DNA of 64,000 bases from Ralstonia pickettii (lineage in GTDB: Bacteria > Pseudomonadota > Gammaproteobacteria > Burkholderiales > Burkholderiaceae), in contig NZ_CP066771.1 of the NCBI RefSeq assembly GCF_016466415.2, forward strand, positions 2,170,001 through 2,234,000. Reading direction: 5' to 3'. The position numbers were made by a program, and so were the translations under genes. This document shows positions 57,154-64,000 of the stretch, in pieces (the stretch's first letter is position 1; each line of letters begins with the position of its first letter). Below the pieces are notes generated by a model. The model saw only the letters and a list, made by a program, of their open reading frames with translations. It had not been told where the DNA came from and made no database searches.

Positions 57154-57927
57154 ATGAATCGGTGGCAGGTAAGTGACGCATGGAACAAGGTGCCCGAGAT
57201 TGCACTGTCGTTTTGGATCGTCAAGATCATGTCCACGACGGTGGGCGAGACGGGAGCCGATTTCCTGGCCGTGAATGCCGGGTGGGGCCAAGCCGCAACA
57301 CGAGCCGTGATGGCCGCATTGTTGGCAGTTGCCTTGTTTGCGCAGCTGCGGTCTCGCCGCTATATCCCGTTGATCTACTGGCTCACGGTCGTCCTGGTCA
57401 GCGTGGTCGGCACGCAGATCACGGATCTGTTGACGGATGGGTTGGGTATCAGCCTTTACACCAGCACCACCGCGTTTGCCCTGCTGCTCGCTGCCATCTT
57501 CTTCGTCTGGTATCGCGTCGAACGAACGCTCTCGATCCACTCGATCGTCACGCGTCGTCGGGAGCTGTTCTATTGGGCCGCCATCCTCTGTACGTTTGCG
57601 CTGGGAACCGCGGCGGGCGATTCGGCGACGGAAGCGCTGGGCCTTGGCTTCACGTGGGGAGCCGTGGTGTTCGGCACGTTGCTCGGCGTCACGTACGCCG
57701 CCTGGCGTATCGGTGGCAACGCCGTGCTCACGTTCTGGATCGCGTACATCCTGACCCGACCCTTCGGCGCGGCGCTCGGCGACTTGCTCACTCAAGCAAA
57801 AACCTACGGCGGTCTCGGCATGGGCGCCATGTGGACCAGTGCCCTGTTCCTCACGGTGATTGTCTTACTGGTGGCGGGTGAACAGTTCGGCATGAGTAAA
57901 AGCCGAGCTGTACAGGCCACCGAATAG
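57154..57927 (+). CDS. DUF347 (COG4705) membrane protein, first copy
   Basis: 257 residues, eight or so hydrophobic segments. Four internal repeats are visible, each with a Gly-Thr/Gly-Glu and an acidic residue in the membrane: [11 protein letters not shown] (about 27), [16 protein letters not shown] (about 88), [17 protein letters not shown] (about 148), [12 protein letters not shown] (about 200). This is the COG4705/DUF347 pattern. The function is unknown; regularly spaced acidic residues within membrane repeats suggest a cation transporter or channel (inference). GAGGACAC precedes the ATG. A paralogue lies at 58422. Confidence 0.85.
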   Translation: MNRWQVSDAWNKVPEIALSFWIVKIMSTTVGETGADFLAVNAGWGQAATRAVMAALLAVALFAQLRSRRYIPLIYWLTVVLVSVVGTQITDLLTDGLGISLYTSTTAFALLLAAIFFVWYRVERTLSIHSIVTRRRELFYWAAILCTFALGTAAGDSATEALGLGFTWGAVVFGTLLGVTYAAWRIGGNAVLTFWIAYILTRPFGAALGDLLTQAKTYGGLGMGAMWTSALFLTVIVLLVAGEQFGMSKSRAVQATE

Positions 57928-57952
57928 CGCTTCGTTTTTTAGGAGAACCCCC

Positions 57953-58405
57953 ATGTTCGATCAACACACACTCGTTCGGGCGACTGCCACAGTCTCGGCC
58001 ATCTTGTTTCTGAGCATCGCCACCGGTTGCTCCAAACCGGAGGCTCAAGCCGCAACTGGGACAGTGCCGGGCACATCGACTCAAACCGCATCGCCGCCCC
58101 AATCCAAAACCGCGTCGAAGCTGGGTGATCTATCGGCGTTTCGCAGCATCGCAACGGATATTGCCAACCTCGTGGACAAGGGTGATCTGGCGGCCGCAAA
58201 AGCACGCATCAAAGATCTGGAGGTTTCTTGGGACGCGGCGGAAGCCGGCCTGAAGCCTCGGGCGGCCAATGATTGGCACGTACTGGATAAGGCCATTGAC
58301 CGTGCGCTGGCCGCATTGCGCGCAGACACACCCAAGCAGCCCGACTGCAAGGCTGCTTTGACCGATTTGTTGAAAACCTTCGACACGCTGCAAGGTCGGA
58401 CTTGA
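57953..58405 (+). CDS. hypothetical lipoprotein between two DUF347 genes
   Basis: 150 residues. Lipobox ATGC with Cys26, then a Pro/Ser/Thr/Gln linker to about 60, and a small all-helical domain ([52 protein letters not shown]). TTAGGAG precedes the ATG. Spacing of 25 bp on one side and 16 on the other puts it in the same operon as both DUF347 genes. No known function; it is likely to be a periplasmic partner. Confidence 0.78.
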   Translation: MFDQHTLVRATATVSAILFLSIATGCSKPEAQAATGTVPGTSTQTASPPQSKTASKLGDLSAFRSIATDIANLVDKGDLAAAKARIKDLEVSWDAAEAGLKPRAANDWHVLDKAIDRALAALRADTPKQPDCKAALTDLLKTFDTLQGRT

Positions 58406-58421
58406 TTTGCGAGGACGCATG

Positions 58422-59180
58422 ATGAAGACGTCAACAGAGCACGCTCTGGCCAAAGTGCCAGAAGTCACACTGGCCTTTTGGCTACTCAAGATTGCGGCCA
58501 CCACACTGGGCGAAACCGGTGGTGATGCTGTCTCGATGTCGATGAACCTGGGCTATCTGGTGGGCACCGGCATCTTTGCCGCCGTCTTCTTGGTGTCGGT
58601 AGCCGCACAAATAAGAGCCAAGGGCTTTCATCCGCTTCTCTACTGGACCACCATCATCGCCACGACCACGGTCGGCACGACGCTGGCAGACTTCGCGGAT
58701 CGCTCTTTGGGTATCGGATATGCAGGCGGCTCCACCTTGCTGCTGGTACTGCTGCTCGGCTCTCTTTTCGCCTGGTACCGCACGTTGGGGTCGGTGTCGG
58801 TGAGCACCGTCCACTCGCCCAAGGCTGAAGCGTTCTATTGGGTCACCATCATGTTTTCGCAGACCTTGGGCACGGCCCTGGGCGATTGGACTGCCGATAC
58901 GGCCGGCTTGGGCTATACAGGGGCGGCCGTGGTCTTCGGGGCGCTGCTTGCGCTCATCATCGCCGCCTACTACTGGACCCGCGCTTCCCGCACACTGCTG
59001 TTCTGGGCCGCGTTCATCCTGACACGCCCCTTGGGCGCCGTGGTTGGCGACTTTCTCGACAAACCGCACAGCGCTGGTGGGCTCGCTTTGAGCCGCTACT
59101 CCGCGTCGGCCGCACTGCTTGCCTTTATCCTGACCGGCATGCTGCTCTTCAGGCAACGCGCAGCTCGGGTTGCCCATTGA
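58422..59180 (+). CDS. DUF347 (COG4705) membrane protein, second copy
   Basis: 252 residues, same four-repeat plan as the gene at 57154: TTLGETGGDAVS, TTVGTTLADFADRSLGIGY, TLGTALGDWTADTAGLGYT and TRPLGAVVGDFLDK. Divergent from its paralogue over much of its length, so the duplication is old. ATG 58422 is preferred over 58419 because GAGGA lies 6 bases upstream. Downstream comes the broken response regulator. Confidence 0.85.
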   Translation: MKTSTEHALAKVPEVTLAFWLLKIAATTLGETGGDAVSMSMNLGYLVGTGIFAAVFLVSVAAQIRAKGFHPLLYWTTIIATTTVGTTLADFADRSLGIGYAGGSTLLLVLLLGSLFAWYRTLGSVSVSTVHSPKAEAFYWVTIMFSQTLGTALGDWTADTAGLGYTGAAVVFGALLALIIAAYYWTRASRTLLFWAAFILTRPLGAVVGDFLDKPHSAGGLALSRYSASAALLAFILTGMLLFRQRAARVAH

Positions 59181-59203
59181 CGGAGGCAATGGCCGGTGGA
59201 TGC

Positions 59204-59334
59204 ATGCGGGTATCGCTTGTGGAAGACGACCCCATGATCGGGGACGCCATCCAAGGCGCGTCGGGAGATGCCGCCTATCAGCAGACTGGGTACCGAATGG
59301 CCAATCCGCCGTGGCCGCGTTAGACGCCGGAAGG
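59204..59334 (+). pseudogene. 5' stump of a response-regulator gene, frameshifted
   Basis: The first residues, MRVSLVEDDPMIGDAIQGA, are the N-terminus of an OmpR-type (QseB/PmrA-like) receiver. After the Tyr codon ending at 59278 one base is missing; the +1 frame continues DWVPNGQSAVAALDAG, still receiver sequence, then stops matching at about 59334. The Asp phosphorylation site, the DNA-binding domain and the partner kinase are gone. It presumably regulated the PepSY/DUF347 operon. Confidence 0.78.
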
Positions 59335-59541
59335 GTCACGTCCATCGCCGCCATTGCAGAGGTAGAGGGCGCTACTCGCTACTTTGCGACGCGCGTCATC
59401 TGCCGGACCTTCCCGGCGCCTGACCTTGTGCGGGCGATGTTGGATGGTGCCCAACCGCCGGCTCTGACCTCCGATGCCCACGTGCAACACGTACCCTTGC
59501 CCATCGACTGGGCCCAGTTGCCCGGGTTCATCTCCGCCTGA
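59332..59541 (+). pseudogene. C-terminal fragment of a recombinase-like protein fused to the regulator stump
   Basis: From about 59332 the frame reads VTSIAAIAEVEGATRYFATR, then LVRAMLDGAQPPALTSD, then LPIDWAQLPGF. This is the C-terminal helix-turn-helix pattern of serine-recombinase-type proteins of the resolvase/invertase superfamily (SIAEIA...R.YVTR.I....APD.V.AIL.G.QPP.LT...LP.DW). No catalytic domain is present. It is probably a scar of a mobile element whose insertion or excision removed the two-component genes. Confidence 0.6.
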
Positions 59542-59663
59542 TTCAGCGCCGACATCAGCAGCAAAACTGGCTATCGGTACGCCGCCGCACTGGCACTCTG
59601 AGAATGGCGGTCCCAAACCCACGAAAACTCGCTCCACGGTACCGCCAAGAACGCTTACACGAC

Positions 59664-59690
59664 AAAGCCCCGCCATTGGCGGGGCTTTGT
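59664..59690. terminator. strong hairpin, probable terminator
   Basis: AAAGCCCCGCC (59664-59674) pairs perfectly with GGCGGGGCTTT (59678-59688) over a 3-base loop. The T tract is short. It probably marks the old end of the two-component transcript. Confidence 0.6.
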
Positions 59691-59726
59691 TCGAACCAGG
59701 CTCCGTTTGACCGGGGCGCTGGACTT

Positions 59727-59750
59727 GCTGGCGGAGCGCTGAGTCTGAGG
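59727..59750 (+). repeat. 24-bp direct repeat, copy 2
   Basis: 22 of 24 positions match 56501-56524. Partial similarity continues about 20 bp further in both copies. Confidence 0.5.
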
Positions 59751-60183
59751 CAGACTTATCTCTGCGCACTCCCCCGCTAACAAGGCAAATTGCAGGGAGT
59801 TTGGCGCTTTTCCTCCCCCTGATCGGGTCGTGCATCAGAGCTTGCACGGGCTGCCGGGAAATTACTGGGCGCGACGGCCACCTGGAAACAGGGAATAACA
59901 GGGAATGATGCGTTCAGTCATCACTCGACGCGTTGGATGCGCTCTTCCAACTGGGGCTTGAGACAGCCCAGCACGCCGCTCAGCCGTCCGGCATACCGAC
60001 AGCTGCGGGCGCTTGACGACGCACCGACAAGCGATCCGAGGTCACCGCTACGTGACTTCCCCAACCCTATAGCCTGCTGAACGCGTTCCTCGCCGCCGTC
60101 ATATCGCCACAGAAGCGCCTGCGCAGGGGGCGAGCAGAACCCTGTGACACGTAACGACCCGATGCGCTACGCTCAGCGCGCGA

Positions 60184-60957
60184 TCATTGAAAGTTGTTTT
60201 TCCATTCGCGAAGCGCGGCAAAGACGTGCACATCGCCAAGACTGGCTGACGGCAACGGACTGAGCGACTGCCGCACGCTGGGTTCGCGCGAGCGAAGGAA
60301 CGGGTTGATCTGACGCTCGAGCCCAAGGCGGCTCGGTAGCGTCGGCAATCCTTGCGCGCGCAACATCTCGCAATAGCGCACGTGGCGGGCCAGAGCTTCG
60401 TTAGATGGTTCGACCGTCTGCGCGAACCGCAGGTTGGCTAGCGTGTATTCATGCGCGGGACACACTTGCGTCTGCGCCGGCAAGGCCGCGAGCGTATCGA
60501 GAGATGCCAGCATCGGCTCCGGTGTGCCCTCGAACAACCTTCCACAGCCTCCCGAAAACAGCGTGTCCCCGCAAAACAAGAGCGGTCCATCGGGGCAGGC
60601 AGCACTGAAATAAGCGATGTGGCCGGCGGTATGTCCCGGCACATCGATCACCTCAAACTGCTGCTCCAAGACATCCACCCGATCGCCCTGCCTCAGCCGG
60701 CGCGCAGGCTCGGGAATCGGCTCGCCCGCCGGACCGTAGACAGCAGCACCGGTTTGCTGGCGCAGCGCCTGCACTCCGCCGACATGGTCGGAGTGATGGT
60801 GCGTCAGAAGTATTCCCTGCAGAACCAGACCGTGCTTCTGCAGATAGTCGAGCACTTGTGCAGACTCCCCAGGATCCACGACCCAAGCGTGTCGTTCATC
60901 ATGCAATACCCAAATGTAGTTGTCAGCGAACGCCGGCAACGGTCGAAGTGTCAACAT
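60184..60957 (-). CDS. gloB: hydroxyacylglutathione hydrolase (glyoxalase II)
   Basis: 257 residues, metallo-beta-lactamase fold. Splits S-lactoylglutathione to D-lactate and glutathione. Metal motif THHHSDHVG with His53, His55, Asp57 and His58; VIDVPGHTAGHIAY, CGDTLFSGGCGR and CPAHEYTLANLRFA follow in order. The family C-terminal helical domain ends near residue 257. ATG 60957 is where homology starts. Its upstream neighbour is a gshA remnant, then gloA. Confidence 0.95.
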   Translation of the reverse strand: MLTLRPLPAFADNYIWVLHDERHAWVVDPGESAQVLDYLQKHGLVLQGILLTHHHSDHVGGVQALRQQTGAAVYGPAGEPIPEPARRLRQGDRVDVLEQQFEVIDVPGHTAGHIAYFSAACPDGPLLFCGDTLFSGGCGRLFEGTPEPMLASLDTLAALPAQTQVCPAHEYTLANLRFAQTVEPSNEALARHVRYCEMLRAQGLPTLPSRLGLERQINPFLRSREPSVRQSLSPLPSASLGDVHVFAALREWKNNFQ

Positions 60958-60970
60958 GGGGAGCCAGCCT

Positions 60971-61383
60971 TCAGGCAAATTCCAGCGCCGAGGGCGCCTC
61001 GGCTTGCGCGGCCTTGAGTTCATCGCTCGCCGACAGCGCGGCCAGTTGACCGACGACTGCGTATAGATAGAAGCGGTTGGGCTCTTCATTCGTAGTGCAC
61101 AACGAGAGCGAGCGCGATTGCGAGGATTGGTCGACCGGCAGCATGGGCGAAAACACCGCCCCCGGCGCATTCAGATGCTCGTCCACGCCCTTGCCGGATT
61201 GGCCCGATAAAAACCGCCCACGACGTGCTGCCCGATCATGTAGACAACAGGTTCGGCTACGGCGCCGTGCAATCGCTCCCTCGACGGCACCCCTTCCTGG
61301 ATGATGACGCGGCTAAGCGGCTGACTATCCTTGGTGACAGCCGAAAGCGGGCCCGAGAACGCGGTGAAGAGGTGAGGAATCAT
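60971..61383 (-). pseudogene. gshA: gshA (proteobacterial glutamate-cysteine ligase) 3' remnant with frameshift
   Basis: Reading leftward, one frame gives MPHLFTAFSGPLSAV..., QPLSRVIIQEGVPSRERLHGA and VVYMIGQHVVGGFYR, then breaks; the next frame gives DEHLNAPGAVFSPMLP, then NRFYLYAVVGQLAAL to a stop at 60971. These are the C-terminal 135 or so residues of the glutamate-cysteine ligase found in many beta- and gammaproteobacteria. Loss of one base near 61190 restores the frame on paper. The N-terminal two thirds are missing. It sits between gloA and gloB, both glutathione-dependent. Confidence 0.75.
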
Positions 61384-61400
61384 GGCGCGTTGCTTCCAAT

Positions 61401-61420
61401 ATCAGATCAGATCAGATCAG
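61401..61420. repeat. (ATCAG)4 tandem repeat
   Basis: Four perfect copies of the 5-bp unit ATCAG between the gshA remnant and gloA. A simple repeat of this kind can gain or lose units; here it lies outside any intact reading frame. Confidence 0.85.
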
Positions 61421-61453
61421 GCACGCTGAGCCATGCCCGCGCGATGGCACCGC

Positions 61454-61849
61454 TCAGCGATAGTGACCGAGGCGCTCAAGCACCTCGATCTTGTAGCCGT
61501 CCGGATCCTGGATGAAGAAGAAGCGGGCTAGCAACGCATCGTTTGCCTTGAATTCCTTGACCGCCAGCGGCTCGTAGCCCGCCCTGAGCAATTCGGCATG
61601 CTTGCTGGCCACATCGTCGACAACCACGGCCACATGGCCATAGCCGTCGCCGTGGGTGTAGGGCTCCTGGCGGCCCTTGTTCAAAGTCAGTTCCAGTTCA
61701 ACATCGTTCTCTGCATTGCGCAGGTAGACGAGCCCGAAGTCCGGAAAATCGAGCGTATGCGAGGGCGTGAGGTCCAGTACCTCGCGGTAAAACTTCAGCG
61801 ACGCGTCCAGGTCGCGCACGCGGATCATCGTATGGATGAGCTTGGCCAT
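61454..61849 (-). CDS. gloA: lactoylglutathione lyase (glyoxalase I)
   Basis: 131 residues, metal-dependent glyoxalase fold. Begins AKLIHTMIRVRDLDASLKFY with His6 as first metal ligand; ENDVELELTLN, YGHVAVVVDDV and GYKIEVLER supply the others. Condenses methylglyoxal and glutathione to S-lactoylglutathione, the substrate of GloB in the same cluster. The RHH gene ends 3 bp upstream of its ATG, so the two are probably co-transcribed. Confidence 0.95.
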   Translation of the reverse strand: MAKLIHTMIRVRDLDASLKFYREVLDLTPSHTLDFPDFGLVYLRNAENDVELELTLNKGRQEPYTHGDGYGHVAVVVDDVASKHAELLRAGYEPLAVKEFKANDALLARFFFIQDPDGYKIEVLERLGHYR

Positions 61850-61852
61850 GTT

Positions 61853-62200
61853 TCAGTGGGTAGTCTGTAGTGTTCTCTTCTGCGGTGCCATCTGTGCCTG
61901 CATCACCCCCTCAGCCTGCCGTGCAGCTTCGAGCTGGTCGCATTTGCGACGAAGGTAGCGCAGGCAGGTCACCCGCAGGAAGGACGTGAAATTCTGAACG
62001 TCGCCCCTGTGATGCAGGATCTCGTCGTGAAACTGGACGATCAGCGCGTTGGTGGTCATGTTTTCATCCGCGGCGAGGATCGCCAAGGTATCCCAGACAA
62101 AGTTTTCCAGTCGGATGCTGGTGTGTACCCCATGAATGCGCACGGAGCGCGTACGCGACTCATAAAGAATGGGATCAGCGGTGACGAAGAATTCACACAT
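61853..62200 (-). CDS. ribbon-helix-helix domain protein
   Basis: 115 residues. RTRSVRIHGVHTSIRLENFVW followed by LAILAADENMTTNALIVQFH has the RHH_4 pattern, a beta strand and two helices that form a dimeric DNA- or protein-binding unit. A basic C-terminal helix follows (LRVTCLRYLRRKCDQLEAAR). CAGGAGA precedes the ATG. It lies 38 bp after the GMC oxidoreductase and may regulate that gene or the gloA transcript. Confidence 0.8.
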   Translation of the reverse strand: MCEFFVTADPILYESRTRSVRIHGVHTSIRLENFVWDTLAILAADENMTTNALIVQFHDEILHHRGDVQNFTSFLRVTCLRYLRRKCDQLEAARQAEGVMQAQMAPQKRTLQTTH

Positions 62201-62238
62201 CGCAGTCTCCTGCAGAGGGTCAACCGACGCTGCGGCAC

Positions 62239-63807
62239 TCAGATCGAACGTTGCGACATCTGCTTGGCAATGTAGTCAGCCTGCCGGATAGCGAGCGTGA
62301 CGATGGTCAATGTCGGGTTTTCCGAGCCGCCCGTGGTGAACTGGCTGCCGTCGCTGATGAACAGATTCGCGATGTCATGTGTCTGCCCCCATTTATTGCA
62401 GACGCCATCCTGCGGGCGGGCGCTCATGCGGGCGGTACCCAGATTATGGGTCGACGGATACGGCGGCGTGCGGAACGTCTTGATCGCTCCGACTGCGCCG
62501 TAGATGCGCTCGGCCTGGGTGTAGGCGTGTTTGCGCATGGCGATGTCGTTTTCGTGATCATCGAAGTGCACATTCGGCACGTAGTTGCCCCATTGATCCT
62601 TGACGTTCGTATTGAGCGTAACGCGGTTCGTCTCACGCGGCATGTCTTCACCGACGAGCCACATACCTGCCAAATTCGTATAGTGATCCATCCACCACGC
62701 GAAGTCGGAACCCCACCCTCCCGGATTCAGAAAGGCTGCCATGAACGGAATACCCAGCGACAGCGTTTCGAGTTCGTAACCGCCGACGAACCCACGACGG
62801 GTATCGTGGCGAGCCTCGTCACGCACAATGCCGGCCATGGTCGTGCCGCGGTACATGTGCACAGGCTCCTTGAATGCCGCATAAACCGACCCGGTCATAT
62901 GGCGCATGTAATTGCGGCCGACCTGACCCGACGAATTGGCCAGACCGTCCTTGAACATGTTCGAAGCGGATAGCAGCAGCAGACGCGGTGTTTCGATGGA
63001 GTTCCCCGCCACGCAGACGATGCGCGCCTTTTGCCGCTGTTCCTTGCCGTCCTTGTCCATATAGATGACGGCATTCACGCGCCCCTTGTCATCGTGTTCG
63101 ATGCGGGTGACATGCGCCTGCGTGCGCAACTCGAAATTGCCGGTAGCGTCTGCTTCGGGCAACTCGGTGTACAGCGTCGACCATTTGGCGCCGCTCTTGC
63201 AGCCCTCGAAGCAGAAGCCGAGCTGCATGCAGCGTGCGCGACCCTTGCGCGGCTTGCTGTTGATGGCCATGTTGCCGGTGTGCACTTCCTTATAGCCGAG
63301 CCGGGTGGCGCCGTTGTACATCACCTTGAAGTTGTTGTTGCCCGGCAGGCCCGGGATGCCATTGGTGCGCGTGACGCCCATCTTGTCTTCGGCCTTGGCG
63401 TAATACGGCTCCAGCTCCTTGAGCGTGAGAGGCCAATCCAGCAGATTCGCTCCCTTGAGGTCGCCGTACAGCGTCCGGGCTTGAAATTCATGCTCCTGGA
63501 AGCGCAGCGAAGCGCCGGCCCAGTGCGTGCTTGTACCTCCAACCGTCTTGCAGATCCAGGCAGGGAGTTCCGCAAAATCCTTGGCAATGCGCCAGCTTCC
63601 GGAGGTCGTGCGCTTGTCGAGCCAAGCCAGTTGGCTGAAGGCCTTCCATTCATCATTGATGAAGCTGGCATTCGACTGCTTGCCGCCCGCCTCCAGCACG
63701 ACGACCTTGATGCCTTTCTGGCACAGCTCGTTGGCCAGCGTGCCGCCGCCGGCACCAGAACCGATGATCACGACGACCGAGTCATCGCTGAAATCAAACG
63801 TTGCCAT
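62239..63807 (-). CDS. GMC-family oxidoreductase (gluconate/sorbitol dehydrogenase-like large subunit)
   Basis: 522 residues. FAD fold VVIIGSGAGGGTLANELCQ near residue 11; TVGGTSTHWAGASLRF in the substrate domain; the catalytic His in STHNLGTARMSARPQDG and Asn in GGSENPTLTIVTLAIR at the C-terminus. Two Cys in QLGFCFEGCKSG near 200 are typical of membrane-linked dehydrogenase subunits. Oxidises an alcohol or sugar alcohol and passes electrons to a cytochrome subunit. The small-subunit gene appears to lie just upstream, at the window end. Confidence 0.92.
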   Translation of the reverse strand: MATFDFSDDSVVVIIGSGAGGGTLANELCQKGIKVVVLEAGGKQSNASFINDEWKAFSQLAWLDKRTTSGSWRIAKDFAELPAWICKTVGGTSTHWAGASLRFQEHEFQARTLYGDLKGANLLDWPLTLKELEPYYAKAEDKMGVTRTNGIPGLPGNNNFKVMYNGATRLGYKEVHTGNMAINSKPRKGRARCMQLGFCFEGCKSGAKWSTLYTELPEADATGNFELRTQAHVTRIEHDDKGRVNAVIYMDKDGKEQRQKARIVCVAGNSIETPRLLLLSASNMFKDGLANSSGQVGRNYMRHMTGSVYAAFKEPVHMYRGTTMAGIVRDEARHDTRRGFVGGYELETLSLGIPFMAAFLNPGGWGSDFAWWMDHYTNLAGMWLVGEDMPRETNRVTLNTNVKDQWGNYVPNVHFDDHENDIAMRKHAYTQAERIYGAVGAIKTFRTPPYPSTHNLGTARMSARPQDGVCNKWGQTHDIANLFISDGSQFTTGGSENPTLTIVTLAIRQADYIAKQMSQRSI

Positions 63808-63927
63808 ACATGTCTCCTGTATTGCGCACCAGCATGCCGCCGGCATTTTTGTCTCGCTCCAGTCAACGGGCTCGGCTCTGCGTCGAGCGCTTAACGGGCC
63901 TGAAGCGGAGGGTTGTTGCGACGCGTA

Positions 63928-64000
63928 TCAGCCCAGAAACGGCGGCGGACTCGCTTCCACCGGGGGCGCTGGCAACCACTTCAGATCCTGGAAGCCGCGA
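63928..64000 (-). CDS. C-terminal end of a probable gluconate 2-dehydrogenase subunit 3-family protein (partial)
   Basis: The last 24 codons are in the window, ending RGFQDLKWLPAPPVEASPPP and FLG. The tail and the place, directly before a GMC large subunit on the same strand, fit the small subunit of such dehydrogenases. The call rests mostly on context because so little is visible. Confidence 0.4.
   Translation of the reverse strand, partial: RGFQDLKWLPAPPVEASPPPFLG

Larger units (their letters stand above)
59542..60183. other. intergenic region after the fused remnant
   Basis: 640 bp without a gene. Contains a strong hairpin (59664-59688), copy 2 of the 24-bp direct repeat (59727-59750) and an AT-poor rest. 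A TTCGAACC string beside the hairpin looks like a tRNA T-loop, but no cloverleaf can be built. Confidence 0.5.

Noticed and set aside
59684-59700. TTCGAACC as a tRNA T-loop or attachment site
   Set aside because: No acceptor, D or anticodon stems can be formed around it.
61401-61420. (ATCAG)4 as a CRISPR-like array
   Set aside because: Unit is 5 bp with no spacers; it is a simple tandem repeat.

Overview
The window reads as the chromosome of a high-GC betaproteobacterium of the Burkholderiaceae, most like Ralstonia. The basis is the codon and base composition, the divergent pobA/LysR and pcaIJFBDC layout, a full pelA-G exopolysaccharide operon, and the style of the IS66 and IS3 elements. The genus is an inference from gene content; no rRNA or other marker is present. 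I saw no tRNA, rRNA, CRISPR array or prophage.

Layout. 1-5.1 kb is housekeeping: the start of a UvrD-type helicase gene, valS and galU. 5.1-8.9 kb holds two exported glycoside-hydrolase-like proteins around a second-type infA (IF-1) with a TTG start. 8.9-22.2 kb is an aromatic-acid catabolic region: pobA with a divergent LysR regulator, a HAAT-family binding protein, and one long minus-strand unit pcaI-pcaJ-pcaF-pcaB-pcaD-pcaC-livH-livM-livG-livF, controlled by a divergent IclR (PcaR/PobR-like) gene. Together they would take up 4-hydroxybenzoate or protocatechuate and carry it through the beta-ketoadipate pathway. The dioxygenase genes pcaGH are not in the window.

22.3-28.7 kb carries a four-gene polar amino-acid ABC operon, a GltI-like orphan binding protein and a DadA-type D-amino acid dehydrogenase. 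28.7-29.2 kb is a repeat-rich non-coding stretch. 29.2-44.8 kb is the Pel operon on the minus strand. Its pelB is cut by a complete IS66-family element (38662-41226) with an 8-bp target duplication; removing the element restores one in-frame pelB of 1343 codons. Pel export is therefore probably lost in this strain, and expression of pelC-G may be reduced.

45-53.4 kb holds a CNNM/CorC-type membrane protein, a MerR regulator with a carboxymuconolactone-decarboxylase-like protein, two small Ala/Lys/His-rich exported proteins, an IS3-family element with a programmed -1 frameshift motif, an exported phosphodiesterase/phosphatase and a MipA-family outer-membrane protein.

53.4-61.4 kb is a zone of gene decay: a 3' fragment of an ABC binding-protein gene, a porin with an in-frame stop at codon 55, a response-regulator stump fused to the tail of a recombinase-like gene, and a frameshifted gshA 3' fragment. 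Within it lies an intact PepSY / DUF347 / lipoprotein / DUF347 cluster, the best candidate here for an uncharacterised system. The window closes with gloB, gloA, a ribbon-helix-helix protein, a GMC oxidoreductase and the tail of its probable partner subunit.
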